In this document: positions 15,385-22,648 of the stretch, piece after piece
Position numbering within the stretch: the first letter of the stretch is position 1
Layout of the letters: every line of letters begins with the position of its first letter
IMG/VR virus record: IMGVR_UViG_3300025617_001068
Coordinates: 1 to 23,154 of that record
Direction: 5' to 3' (one strand)
Source: a virus
Length of the DNA stretch: 23,154 nucleotides
Notes under the pieces: generated by a model
Seen by the model: only the letters and a program-made list of their open reading frames with translations
Databases searched by the model: none
Told to the model about the DNA's origin: nothing
Made by a program: the position numbers and the translations under genes

Positions 15385-16158
15385 ATGAAAATCGTACTAG
15401 TATCAGGTGGATTTGATCCACTACATTCCGGGCATATCAAGTTATTCCAGGAAGCAAAAGCACTTGGTGATCGACTTGTTGTTGGTGTCAACAGCGACGC
15501 CTGGCTTACACGCAAAAAGGGAAGACCTTTCATGCCTCTTAGCGAAAGAGCTGAGGTTATTCGTGCATTAAGCATGGTAGATGCTGTAGTAGCATTTGAA
15601 GACGACTATGATGCTGACGGTAGTTGTCGACGTTTTATTGAGGATTCGTGTTGGAACTATGAAGAAGATGAAGTTGTATTTGCTAACGGCGGAGACCGGA
15701 ATGATGGCAACATACCTGAAATGGAAGTTATTGCTGAAAATCTTAGTTTTGAATTTGGCATTGGCGGCACAGACAAAGCTAACAGCAGTAGTTGGATACT
15801 TGAGGAATGGAAAGCACCAAAAACTGAACGTCCGTGGGGATACTATAGAGTCCTACATGAAGAACCAGGAATTAAAGTAAAAGAACTTGCAGTAAATCCT
15901 GGAAAAAGCCTTAGCAATCAAAGACATTTGCACAGAAGTGAATATTGGTTGGTGAGTGAAGGCGAAGCTACAGTGGATTATCAGCGACATCATAATTGGA
16001 ATACACAAATAACTAACAAGTTCAAACAACATCAAGCCTTGGATATTCCTTGTAAAACATGGCACAGACTGTATAACGATACAGACAAACCTGTAAGAAT
16101 TGTAGAAATACAATACGGCGATGATTGTCGCGAAGAAGACATTGAGAGAAAACAATGA
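15385..16158 (+). CDS. Fusion: HldE/RfaE-like nucleotidyltransferase plus cupin
   Basis: A 257-residue two-domain enzyme. Residues 1-145 form a cytidylyltransferase-like domain: GGFDPLHSGH at 8-17 carries the HxGH nucleotide motif, LGDRLVVGVNSD and RPFMPLSERAEVIRAL closely follow the adenylyltransferase half of HldE (RfaE), GGD lies near 102-104, and a Ser-rich GGTDKANSSSWIL replaces the usual ISTT motif. Residues 149-257 form a cupin like type II mannose-6-phosphate isomerase: RPWGYY, then HLHRSEYW with His181, His183 and Glu186, and His227 in PCKTWHRLY as likely metal ligands. The cupin is usually fused to GDP-mannose pyrophosphorylase, so this pairing is odd. A role in making an ADP- or CDP-activated sugar is inferred. 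The stop overlaps the next ATG. Confidence 0.85.
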   Translation: MKIVLVSGGFDPLHSGHIKLFQEAKALGDRLVVGVNSDAWLTRKKGRPFMPLSERAEVIRALSMVDAVVAFEDDYDADGSCRRFIEDSCWNYEEDEVVFANGGDRNDGNIPEMEVIAENLSFEFGIGGTDKANSSSWILEEWKAPKTERPWGYYRVLHEEPGIKVKELAVNPGKSLSNQRHLHRSEYWLVSEGEATVDYQRHHNWNTQITNKFKQHQALDIPCKTWHRLYNDTDKPVRIVEIQYGDDCREEDIERKQ

Positions 16159-16721
16159 CAGAATTACCCGAACATCTAGGCGGACATAGCGGTAAAACAC
16201 ACATAGACAAAGGTGCTCTAGGTTGGTTTACCGAAATGGGATTCAGTAGTTTCCTTGATGTAGGGTGCGGCCCAGGCGGAATGGTGCACCAAGCTGAAAT
16301 ACAAGGATTTGATAGTTTTGGCATAGATGGCGATTTTACACTAGAAAGATATAATCCAGAACGTTTTCTAATACATGATTTTACAACCGGACCTGTTAGC
16401 TTAGATAGAACGTTCGACGTATGTTGGTGCGTTGAATTTGTAGAGCATGTATACGCTGAATATATACTTAATTTTGCAGTAGCATGGCAACAGTGTAAAA
16501 ATTTAGCAATGACACATGCAACACCTGGGCAAGGTGGATATCATCATGTTAACGAACAGCCTAAAGAATACTGGATTGATGTGTTAGATCAATATGGCTT
16601 TGATTATAGCGAAAGCATGACAGAAGAACTTAAACTTCGAACTACAATGAACACTCACAAAAAGCCCAAGAAGGCATTTGTAAGAAACAATGGATTATAT
16701 TTTAAGAACAGAAACCTATGA
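16155..16721 (+). CDS. Class I SAM-dependent methyltransferase
   Basis: A 188-residue small-molecule methyltransferase. Motif I, FLDVGCGPGG, lies near residues 33-42. FGIDGDFTLE supplies the acidic residue after the second strand, and FDVCWCVEFVEHV is a typical post-motif stretch with a conserved His in Methyltransf_11 proteins. The segment HATPGQGGYHHVNEQPKEYW contains paired His residues that often line the acceptor pocket of sugar methyltransferases. The ATG overlaps the stop of the HldE-cupin gene and its own stop overlaps the next start (ATGA both times). It is therefore one link of a tightly coupled operon and most likely methylates a sugar made or attached by its neighbours. Confidence 0.85.
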   Translation: MTELPEHLGGHSGKTHIDKGALGWFTEMGFSSFLDVGCGPGGMVHQAEIQGFDSFGIDGDFTLERYNPERFLIHDFTTGPVSLDRTFDVCWCVEFVEHVYAEYILNFAVAWQQCKNLAMTHATPGQGGYHHVNEQPKEYWIDVLDQYGFDYSESMTEELKLRTTMNTHKKPKKAFVRNNGLYFKNRNL

Positions 16722-18388
16722 CACAACAACCGTTTAACATTTATATAGGCTGGGATAGCAGAGAACCAATTGCCGCTGATGTGCTAAAACACAGTATCGA
16801 AAAACATACCAGTGTGCCAGTAAACATAATTTATTTGCAACAAGAAAAACTTCGCGACGCAGGATTATACTGGCGTGAAGTTGATCAACTTGCTAGCACA
16901 GAGTTTACATTTACACGTTTTCTTGTTCCTTATCTAAACAATTATGAAGGGCATGCTATTTTTGTAGATTGCGATTTTTTAGCAATAGCAGATTTAGCAG
17001 AGCTTATTAACAGCGCAGATCCTAAAAAAGCCGTCCAGGTTGTTCAACACGACTACACACCTCCTGAAGGTGTAAAAATGGATGGACAAAAGCAATATCC
17101 ATACCCACGCAAAAACTGGTCAAGTATGATACTGTGGAATTGCGGCCACAAAGATAACAAGAAGGTAGACTTAGAATTTGTCAATACAGCAACAGGACAA
17201 GAACTACATAGATTTACCTGGCTTAAGGACAAAGATATTGGTGACCTACCACCTGAATGGAATTGGCTAGTGGGTTGGTACAGAGAGATTAGAGACGGAT
17301 ATCCTAAGTGGATTCACTACACACTTGGCGGTCCATGGTTCAATGAGTGGCAAGATTGTGAATACGCTGATCTGTGGCTAGCAGCTGAAGCTGAAGTAAT
17401 TGAAGCAAAAAAGCTACCGCGGGTAATAACTGAAAAGGATCTAATATTACCCGAAAATCTCCTCAATCTAGTTAAAAACTTACTCGAAGGACGCCGAGAT
17501 CCTAAACATTATTGGCACGAGGGCAATGTAGCCGAAGTAATAGAAAAAATTAACTATGTACGCAAGCCTACATGCATGGCACTTATTGATGCTGACCCTG
17601 AAAATCCACCCGAAGGACAAGTAAAAATGGATCCTATTGTTGACAACTTTATAATTGGTGCCGACGGAGTCATCGGCATGAGCAAAGACACCGGTAATAT
17701 ACCTCTAGAAGTTCCTGCTGTCATACGTGGTATTGCAAAACGCAAAGTAATACAACGTTGCAAGGAAGAAGGAAGAGATTGGTATTATATTGATACTGGT
17801 TATTTTGGCAATGGTAAAACTAAACTGTATCACAGAATTACTCGTAACAACATGCAATACACCGGAAAGATTCACGAAAATTGCCCCGACGATAGATTTG
17901 TGCAAACAGGTGTAACACTAACAAAATATAGACCTGGAGACTGTATACTGGTTTGTCCACCAAGTCAAAAGGCTATGAATTACTGGGGATTGGATTTACA
18001 AGAATGGCTTAAAATCACAGTAGACGATATCAAAAAGCATACAGATCGTCCAGTTGTGATAAGAGAAAAGGCAGGTAGAGATGTTCGTGTTAATCATGAC
18101 ACAATGGAAATGGCACTTAACCGAAACGTACACTGTATGGTCACATTTAACAGTATTGCTGCTGTAGAAAGTTTAATCTATGGTAAGCCAGTGTTCACAA
18201 TGGGCCCAACGGGAACTAATGCCGCTGAACCGTTGAGCAATACAGATTTAGCAAATATCGACAATCCGTTTATGCCAAGCATGGACGAAGTAAGAAACTT
18301 GCTGTGCAATCTAGCATATCAACAATTTACCGTACACGAAATGCGCAGTGGCTACGCATGGGAACGCCTGAATAACAATGTCTTTTAA
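16718..18388 (+). CDS. Two-domain glycosyltransferase: GT-A (GT8-like) plus KpsC-like, copy 2
   Basis: A 556-residue protein. Residues 1 to about 240 resemble family 8 glycosyltransferases: NIYIGWDSREPIAADVLKHSI at the start, a metal-binding Asp84-Cys-Asp86 in IFVDCDFLA, and a later HYTLGGPWFNEW stretch giving the conserved His and Gly-Gly region. After a linker, residues from about 280 carry the second copy of the KpsC-like domain: GDCILVCPPSQ, LDLQEWLKITVDDI, RPVVIREKAG and VTFNSIAAVESLIYGKPVF. Here the usual HP after the Arg strand is replaced by KAG. Two catalytic domains in one chain suggest two successive sugar transfers on the same acceptor. Start and stop overlap the neighbouring genes. 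Confidence 0.78.
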   Translation: MTQQPFNIYIGWDSREPIAADVLKHSIEKHTSVPVNIIYLQQEKLRDAGLYWREVDQLASTEFTFTRFLVPYLNNYEGHAIFVDCDFLAIADLAELINSADPKKAVQVVQHDYTPPEGVKMDGQKQYPYPRKNWSSMILWNCGHKDNKKVDLEFVNTATGQELHRFTWLKDKDIGDLPPEWNWLVGWYREIRDGYPKWIHYTLGGPWFNEWQDCEYADLWLAAEAEVIEAKKLPRVITEKDLILPENLLNLVKNLLEGRRDPKHYWHEGNVAEVIEKINYVRKPTCMALIDADPENPPEGQVKMDPIVDNFIIGADGVIGMSKDTGNIPLEVPAVIRGIAKRKVIQRCKEEGRDWYYIDTGYFGNGKTKLYHRITRNNMQYTGKIHENCPDDRFVQTGVTLTKYRPGDCILVCPPSQKAMNYWGLDLQEWLKITVDDIKKHTDRPVVIREKAGRDVRVNHDTMEMALNRNVHCMVTFNSIAAVESLIYGKPVFTMGPTGTNAAEPLSNTDLANIDNPFMPSMDEVRNLLCNLAYQQFTVHEMRSGYAWERLNNNVF

Positions 18389-19301
18389 TTATGATGTACA
18401 AGTGTGTTTAGGCACACTACCCAAGATCAAAAATCATAATCTTAAAGTACAGATTATGAGAGCATTTGCTGACGGCGCAGAACGTGCTGGAGCAAGAGTC
18501 GTTGTTACAGAAGATCGTAGTTTTCAAAATGTTCGACTAGCAGTAATGATTGGTTGGGTTGGCATGAATTTTAGTGGGCCGCACATATATTATCGTCGAG
18601 ATTTGATCGAACATCAAAAACGAATCGGCGGAAAAATAATGAGCATTGACGGTAGTTGTTTTAAATTTACTCACAGTGGCGACATGTGGCTACGATACAG
18701 TTTGGACAGTGTGTTCTGGAACGAAGGCGAATATGCTAATCACAACAGCGATAGTTCGCATTGGAACGCAATTAGTAGCAGTCTAAATTTGCAAATGAAA
18801 CCCTGGCGTACAAATGGTGATCATATATTAATTTGCTTACAACGAGATAGTGGATGGAACGCTAAAGGATTCGATCAACAAGCGTGGTTAAACAAAACTG
18901 TAAAAATTATTAGAAGTCAATCAGTTCGCCCTATTAGAGTACGCCCTCATCCTGCTAACAAATTAGATTGGACTAAAATTACACAAAACTACGATAACAT
19001 CGTTATTTCTAACAGTGCAGTTACTACATTAGAGCAGGATTTGCAAAACGCATGGGCTGGTGTATTTTACAATAGCAGTAGCAGTGTTGCGGCAGTGTTA
19101 GAAGGTGTTCCTGTATTTGTAAGTGACGAAGGTGCAGTCACGTACGATATTGCAAACTATACCACAAGAGATATTGAAGGTCCTCGTATGCCTGACAGAC
19201 AGCAGTGGTTGTGGGATTTAAGTCAAGCACACTGGAATATAGAACAAAGTCGTAACGGCGACATTTACCGGCACTTTGACCCTTTCTTACCACCAGCTTA
19301 A
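18378..19301 (+). CDS. KpsC/capsule-synthesis-like glycosyltransferase, copy 3
   Basis: A 307-residue paralogue of the domain at 14367. The N-terminal half (VQIMRAFADGAERAGARVVVTEDRS) looks like the first Rossmann half of a GT-B enzyme. The C-terminal half has GDHILICLQRDSGW, FDQQAWLNKTVKII, RPIRVRPHP, then AWAGVFYNSSSSVAAVLEGVPVFVSD and DRQQWLWDLSQAHWN. The spacing of Arg-His-Pro, Asn-Ser-Ser, Gly-Val-Pro and the closing Trp-Leu-Trp matches the other copies. The ATG overlaps the preceding stop by 11 bases. Its end converges with the minus-strand membrane protein gene, overlapping by 15 bases. Donor and acceptor unknown. Confidence 0.72.
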   Translation: MSFNYDVQVCLGTLPKIKNHNLKVQIMRAFADGAERAGARVVVTEDRSFQNVRLAVMIGWVGMNFSGPHIYYRRDLIEHQKRIGGKIMSIDGSCFKFTHSGDMWLRYSLDSVFWNEGEYANHNSDSSHWNAISSSLNLQMKPWRTNGDHILICLQRDSGWNAKGFDQQAWLNKTVKIIRSQSVRPIRVRPHPANKLDWTKITQNYDNIVISNSAVTTLEQDLQNAWAGVFYNSSSSVAAVLEGVPVFVSDEGAVTYDIANYTTRDIEGPRMPDRQQWLWDLSQAHWNIEQSRNGDIYRHFDPFLPPA

Positions 19302-19568
19302 CGCTCGGCCAAATCCAAACACATTTATACAACTAAAGTAAAAAGTAAGCAACATAATCCATGCTGCTCCTCTACGCCAACTTGCATAAACTTGTGTTAC
19401 AGCACCTACAAAAAATCCTGGATAAACATATCTCATATCAGGGTTGTCTGCGTGTATAGCAAGATATAAACTAGCTGCCACAGTAAATACAAAGCTCACT
19501 AATTCAAAATAAAATGCAATATGATCGCTATGATAACTTTGCAACCAAAAGTCTTTGACGGTTTGCAT
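19287..19568 (-). CDS. Small membrane protein, three predicted spans
   Basis: A 93-residue protein with three hydrophobic segments: about residues 22-40 (ELVSFVFTVAASLYLAIHA), 47-63 (YVYPGFFVGAVTQVYAS), and 68-90 (GAAWIMLLTFYFSCINVFG). Arg-Arg-Gly lies between the second and third spans, and the N-terminus is soluble. It is probably an inner-membrane protein of the host. I do not recognise the family with confidence, although similar short membrane proteins occur in T4-like marine phages. The ATG follows directly on the stop of the FkbM methyltransferase gene, so it is the last gene of a three-gene minus-strand operon. Anchoring or transport of a lipid-linked glycan is a contextual guess. Confidence 0.7.
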   Translation of the reverse strand: MQTVKDFWLQSYHSDHIAFYFELVSFVFTVAASLYLAIHADNPDMRYVYPGFFVGAVTQVYASWRRGAAWIMLLTFYFSCINVFGFGRALSWW

Positions 19569-20219
19569 TTACCAGCCTAATATAACGTCGTGGCGCACAC
19601 GAGCTAATTCTCGAGCACCCCAACTTTTAATAAGTTCAGCGGCGTCAAATTGTGTTTCAAGAGTTTTACCGGTGTCTTCGTGTAGTTTTTGTTCTACAAC
19701 CATAACCGGGCGGCAACGTTTAATAGTTTCTTCTGCGCCTCGAACAATAGGTAACTCGTAACCTTCGCAGTCAATTTTAATATATCCTACATCTTGCAAG
19801 TTCATGCTGTCTAATCTGCGCATAGGTATACTGCCTGAACCTACAGTGTTTTGATCGACATGGCTGTGTCCGGTATTACCTTCTGTAATAACCATTTCGA
19901 TTGTGGTATCCGTTTCTCCTAATGCACAACTTTCAATTTGCAATGCGGCGTGATGAACATTCTTCTTTAAGCAATCTCTGAATTGTGCCACAGGTTCAAA
20001 TGCAATAACAGTTTCGAATGTATTACACAAGTCTCTGCTCCACAATCCAATATTAGCGCCAATGTCTAATGCAACTTTTCTATTGTTAACAAAGATTAAA
20101 CTGCGTTTTCTAACTGGTTCTTGATAAACAGGTTGATTACCTTTAGCAATATTTTTATCTAGCATTTCACAAAAATGAGTATCTTCGTCTGGAAACCACC
20201 AGCCGTGCTTAGTGTACAT
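19569..20219 (-). CDS. FkbM-family methyltransferase
   Basis: A 216-residue SAM-dependent methyltransferase. Motif I, ALDIGANIGLW, is at about residues 50-60; VIAFEPVAQF at 71-80 is the FkbM-type acidic loop; and YIKIDCEGYELPIVRGAEE at 146-164 is the hallmark FkbM signature. Members usually O-methylate sugars or polyketide and glycolipid intermediates. A strong Shine-Dalgarno, AGGAGG (minus strand, 20224-20229), sits inside the end of the upstream gene, four bases before the ATG, and the ATG directly follows that gene's TAA. Of the starts in the window this has the strongest ribosome binding site, so it is expected to be well translated. Confidence 0.9.
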   Translation of the reverse strand: MYTKHGWWFPDEDTHFCEMLDKNIAKGNQPVYQEPVRKRSLIFVNNRKVALDIGANIGLWSRDLCNTFETVIAFEPVAQFRDCLKKNVHHAALQIESCALGETDTTIEMVITEGNTGHSHVDQNTVGSGSIPMRRLDSMNLQDVGYIKIDCEGYELPIVRGAEETIKRCRPVMVVEQKLHEDTGKTLETQFDAAELIKSWGARELARVRHDVILGW

Positions 20220-21044
20220 TTAGCCTCCTAGTACCTGTCGCCAATAAGGATGATCAGTGTGCAATCTCACTTCTTTGGCTTTACTGTGTCCGCGATTCTT
20301 TCTGTCGCCTTTCATATGATCCAAGTAAGCACCTAGCTCGCTGTTGATAAATGGATGCCCTGCAAGGCCTTTCGTATCTGGCTCTGGATTTAAATCTTGG
20401 AACACTGCACCTTTTTCTCGAAATTCTTTTCTGACAATATCCCAAATGTAACTGTCGTGCCATTCTTTGTAGTTGAATATTTCGTCTGTTATATACATTT
20501 CAGCAAATCTTTTTGCAAAGTTTACAGCATGGTTACCCGCTTTGTGGTATCCGACCCAACCACATTCACTGTGGTAATTGTCTGTACGACCCAAAAAAGA
20601 AAAGTCACTGTTATCAGGGCATACTCTGGCAAGTGCTTCTGACGGAATAGGACTGTGTGTTTTGCTGTCAGCATCTAACCAAATGATCCATTCACTATCG
20701 ATATTTTCGAGAGCATGTTGTACAGCAAATACTTTGTAGCAAAATCTCACAGCTTGCCATTTAAAACTTTTCTTTTCTGTCCACATACCTTCATTGTGCG
20801 GTCCAAGCCCGCCATGTGCTTCTGGATTGTCTCTGTGGCGTTTTACAAAACGTTTGCACTCTTTATTAGCACCAAGTAAGTCTACTACACGAACGTTTGG
20901 CTTGGTAGTTTGAGGATTGCAGTTTTCTGTATAAACTACCAGATCAACTGAATCTGGCCAATATTGCTCGAAAGTGTCTATCATTGTCTGGCCGTATAAT
21001 TCTAGCCCGGCTTGATGAAAAGTGGTAATTACAGTATATTTCAT
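20220..21044 (-). CDS. GT-A-fold glycosyltransferase
   Basis: A 274-residue protein beginning MKYTVITTFHQAGLELYGQ, the first strand and loop of a GT-A domain. WIIWLDADSKT near residues 119-129 gives Asp124-Ala-Asp126 as the metal-binding motif. HSECGWVGYHKAG and WHDSYIWDIV follow, the latter likely part of the acceptor site, and a His near the C-terminus (HTDHPYW) could be the third metal ligand. The start is placed at the ATG at 21044, not at an in-frame codon at 21092. The exact late box TATAAATA lies five bases before the 21044 ATG, and the 21092 extension would run into the divergent gene at 21060. Confidence 0.8.
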   Translation of the reverse strand: MKYTVITTFHQAGLELYGQTMIDTFEQYWPDSVDLVVYTENCNPQTTKPNVRVVDLLGANKECKRFVKRHRDNPEAHGGLGPHNEGMWTEKKSFKWQAVRFCYKVFAVQHALENIDSEWIIWLDADSKTHSPIPSEALARVCPDNSDFSFLGRTDNYHSECGWVGYHKAGNHAVNFAKRFAEMYITDEIFNYKEWHDSYIWDIVRKEFREKGAVFQDLNPEPDTKGLAGHPFINSELGAYLDHMKGDRKNRGHSKAKEVRLHTDHPYWRQVLGG

Positions 21045-21049
21045 GTGAG

Positions 21050-21057
21050 TATTTATA
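21050..21057 (-). promoter_or_regulatory. T4-type late promoter (TATAAATA), minus strand, five bases before ATG
   Basis: Reads TATAAATA on the minus strand and is followed by five bases (CTCAC) and the ATG at 21044. It lies inside the 15-base space between the two divergent start codons at 21044 and 21060. Confidence 0.7.
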
Positions 21058-21059
21058 GA

Positions 21060-21905
21060 ATGATCAAAAACATAGCATATTATCCTTTGCAATGCGCCCG
21101 TAACAGTGTTCCGGTTATGGATGCTTTTTTACAAAGTTGTAGACGTGCTGGTATTCACACTGTACCCAATGGCGACATGTGCGATGCCGCTGTCATTTGG
21201 AGTGTTCTTTGGAATGGGCGTATGCTTCAGAATCGTGAAGTCTACCGAGAGTTTCGAGCAAAAAACAAGCCAGTTATAGTAATTGATGTTGGCGCACTTC
21301 AGCGAGGCGTAACTTGGAAAATAGCAATTGACAATATTGACGCAACAGGAAAGTATGGACACAAAAGTAATCTTGATTACGATCGTCCAGACAAACTAGG
21401 CATTGAATTACAGAATAGAACGCAAACAAATGACAATATTGTGATTGCTACCCAGCATACTAAAAGTGAACAAGTGGCACATGTTGATTACAGTGCTTGG
21501 TTAGAGCGTACACTTAAAGAAATAAATGCCGTTAGCAATAGGTTAACAGTGGTAAGACATCATCCAAGATGTAATTTAGGATATGACGGAAGCAGTGTAC
21601 TAGAAACTCCAGTTAAGTTGCCTGGCACATATGACAGCTACGATATTGACTTTGGGTGTCACGCCATGGTAAACTTTAACAGCGGCCCGGCTATTCAAGC
21701 AGTTATCGCCGGTTGCCCTGTTGTATGCGATCAAACCAGTTTAGCATATCCGATGAGTATTAAAATAAATGAAATTGAGAACCCTCCCGAAATTGATCGA
21801 AGCCAGTGGTTGGTTGAGATTTGTCACACAGAATACACTGTACCAGAAATAGAACAAGGACTATGGCTAAAAAGATTAAGCGACTACTTGGAGACACCAC
21901 AGTAA
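21060..21905 (+). CDS. KpsC/capsule-synthesis-like glycosyltransferase, copy 4
   Basis: A 281-residue copy, the shortest and most diverged of the four. It keeps DNIVIATQHTKS, VDYSAWLERTLKEI, LTVVRHHPR, FGCHAMVNFNSGPAIQAVIAGCPVV and DRSQWLVEICHTEYTVPEIEQGLWL, in the same order and spacing as the other copies. The N-terminal half (NIAYYPLQCARNSVPVMDAFLQSCRRAGI) is a reduced Rossmann-like half. The ATG at 21060 is chosen because the frame extension to 21012 lies inside the divergent gene and lacks a promoter or ribosome binding site. Even the ATG at 21060 has no obvious Shine-Dalgarno and no good late box on the plus strand, so how it is expressed is unclear. Confidence 0.7.
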   Translation: MIKNIAYYPLQCARNSVPVMDAFLQSCRRAGIHTVPNGDMCDAAVIWSVLWNGRMLQNREVYREFRAKNKPVIVIDVGALQRGVTWKIAIDNIDATGKYGHKSNLDYDRPDKLGIELQNRTQTNDNIVIATQHTKSEQVAHVDYSAWLERTLKEINAVSNRLTVVRHHPRCNLGYDGSSVLETPVKLPGTYDSYDIDFGCHAMVNFNSGPAIQAVIAGCPVVCDQTSLAYPMSIKINEIENPPEIDRSQWLVEICHTEYTVPEIEQGLWLKRLSDYLETPQ

Positions 21906-22612
21906 TACATTGTGCTTGTTTAATACATGACACAAAATACGACTGGAGTTACGTTGACAAGTTATACCGAGCACTTTGCAGGAACTTAACGCCTGAAGTA
22001 ATACTTCATGTTTTTACAGAAAGCAACAGGCCTGTTCCTGCTCCTTATATACGACACAATTTAGAAGAATGGCCTGGTATCCGTGGTCCTAAAAAAAGTT
22101 GGTGGTATAAAGTACAGATGTTTAACCCTAAACATCATAAAGGACATTTGCTATACTTTGATTTAGACACAGTGATTATTGACAATCTAGATTGGATTTG
22201 GCGAGATTTATCTAGAGATTTTTTCTGGGCAGTGAGAGATTTTAAGTATTTGTTTCGCAGTAAACGTAACACTATTAATAGCAGTGTGATGTGGTTTAAC
22301 ACAGAAGAGTATGCCTACATATTACAAGACTTTGATGCTGAGAAAGTTAGAAAAAACATTTTAAGATATCACGGTGATCAAGATTACATTCATGAAAAGA
22401 TACCACCTGAGAAATTGAGATATTTTGACACTACAAGAATTGTAAGTTACAAATGGGAAATCAAAGAGGGTGGATATGACTTTTCAACTAGAAAACATCG
22501 TAAACCTGGAGAGATCAGTTGGCCTCCACCTGATGTGGATGTGCTAGTGTTTCATGGAAGCCCTAATCCTTGCGAAGAAAATCATCCAATCATTAATGAT
22601 AATTGGATTTAA
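21863..22612 (+). CDS. GT-A-fold glycosyltransferase with YFDLDTV motif
   Basis: A 249-residue protein. Residues 12-110 form a nucleotide-sugar-binding half ending in LLYFDLDTVIIDNL, with Asp100-Leu-Asp102 as metal ligands. SSVMWFN near the middle and YHGDQDYIHEKI with a His-Gly-Asp-Gln-Asp stretch match the acceptor side of GT8 and related GT-A enzymes. VFHGSPNP near the C-terminus supplies the final conserved His of the family, as in HGxxKPW-type ends. The ATG at 21863 follows AAGGA at a short distance and overlaps the previous gene by 43 bases; an in-frame codon at 21821 would add 14 basic residues that look like read-through of the other frame. Confidence 0.8.
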   Translation: MAKKIKRLLGDTTVIHCACLIHDTKYDWSYVDKLYRALCRNLTPEVILHVFTESNRPVPAPYIRHNLEEWPGIRGPKKSWWYKVQMFNPKHHKGHLLYFDLDTVIIDNLDWIWRDLSRDFFWAVRDFKYLFRSKRNTINSSVMWFNTEEYAYILQDFDAEKVRKNILRYHGDQDYIHEKIPPEKLRYFDTTRIVSYKWEIKEGGYDFSTRKHRKPGEISWPPPDVDVLVFHGSPNPCEENHPIINDNWI

Positions 22613-22615
22613 AAT

Positions 22616-22623
22616 CATAAATA
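22616..22623 (+). promoter_or_regulatory. Late promoter box (CATAAATA)
   Basis: Seven of eight bases match TATAAATA. A T4-style start near 22629 would give a 20-base leader containing AAAGGA at 22637-22642, upstream of the ATG at 22649. Confidence 0.65.
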
Positions 22624-22648
22624 GATATGTGTTAACAAAGGATCAATA

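Noticed and set aside
15385-16158. Complete ADP-heptose pathway
   Set aside because: Only an HldE adenylyltransferase-like domain and a small HAD protein are present. There is no GmhA, heptose kinase domain or HldD, and the HAD protein lacks GmhB zinc cysteines.
21045-21092. Upstream extension of the minus-strand glycosyltransferase from 21092
   Set aside because: It would run through the perfect late promoter at 21050-21057 and into the divergent gene. ATG 21044 starts the GT-A fold directly.
6483-22612. Glycosyltransferases as DNA base glucosyltransferases of the T4 type
   Set aside because: No hydroxymethyltransferase or other base-modifying gene is seen, and the domains resemble capsule, GT8 and DUF6492-type enzymes instead of T4 alpha- or beta-glucosyltransferases. 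The rest of the genome is not visible, so this is not fully excluded.
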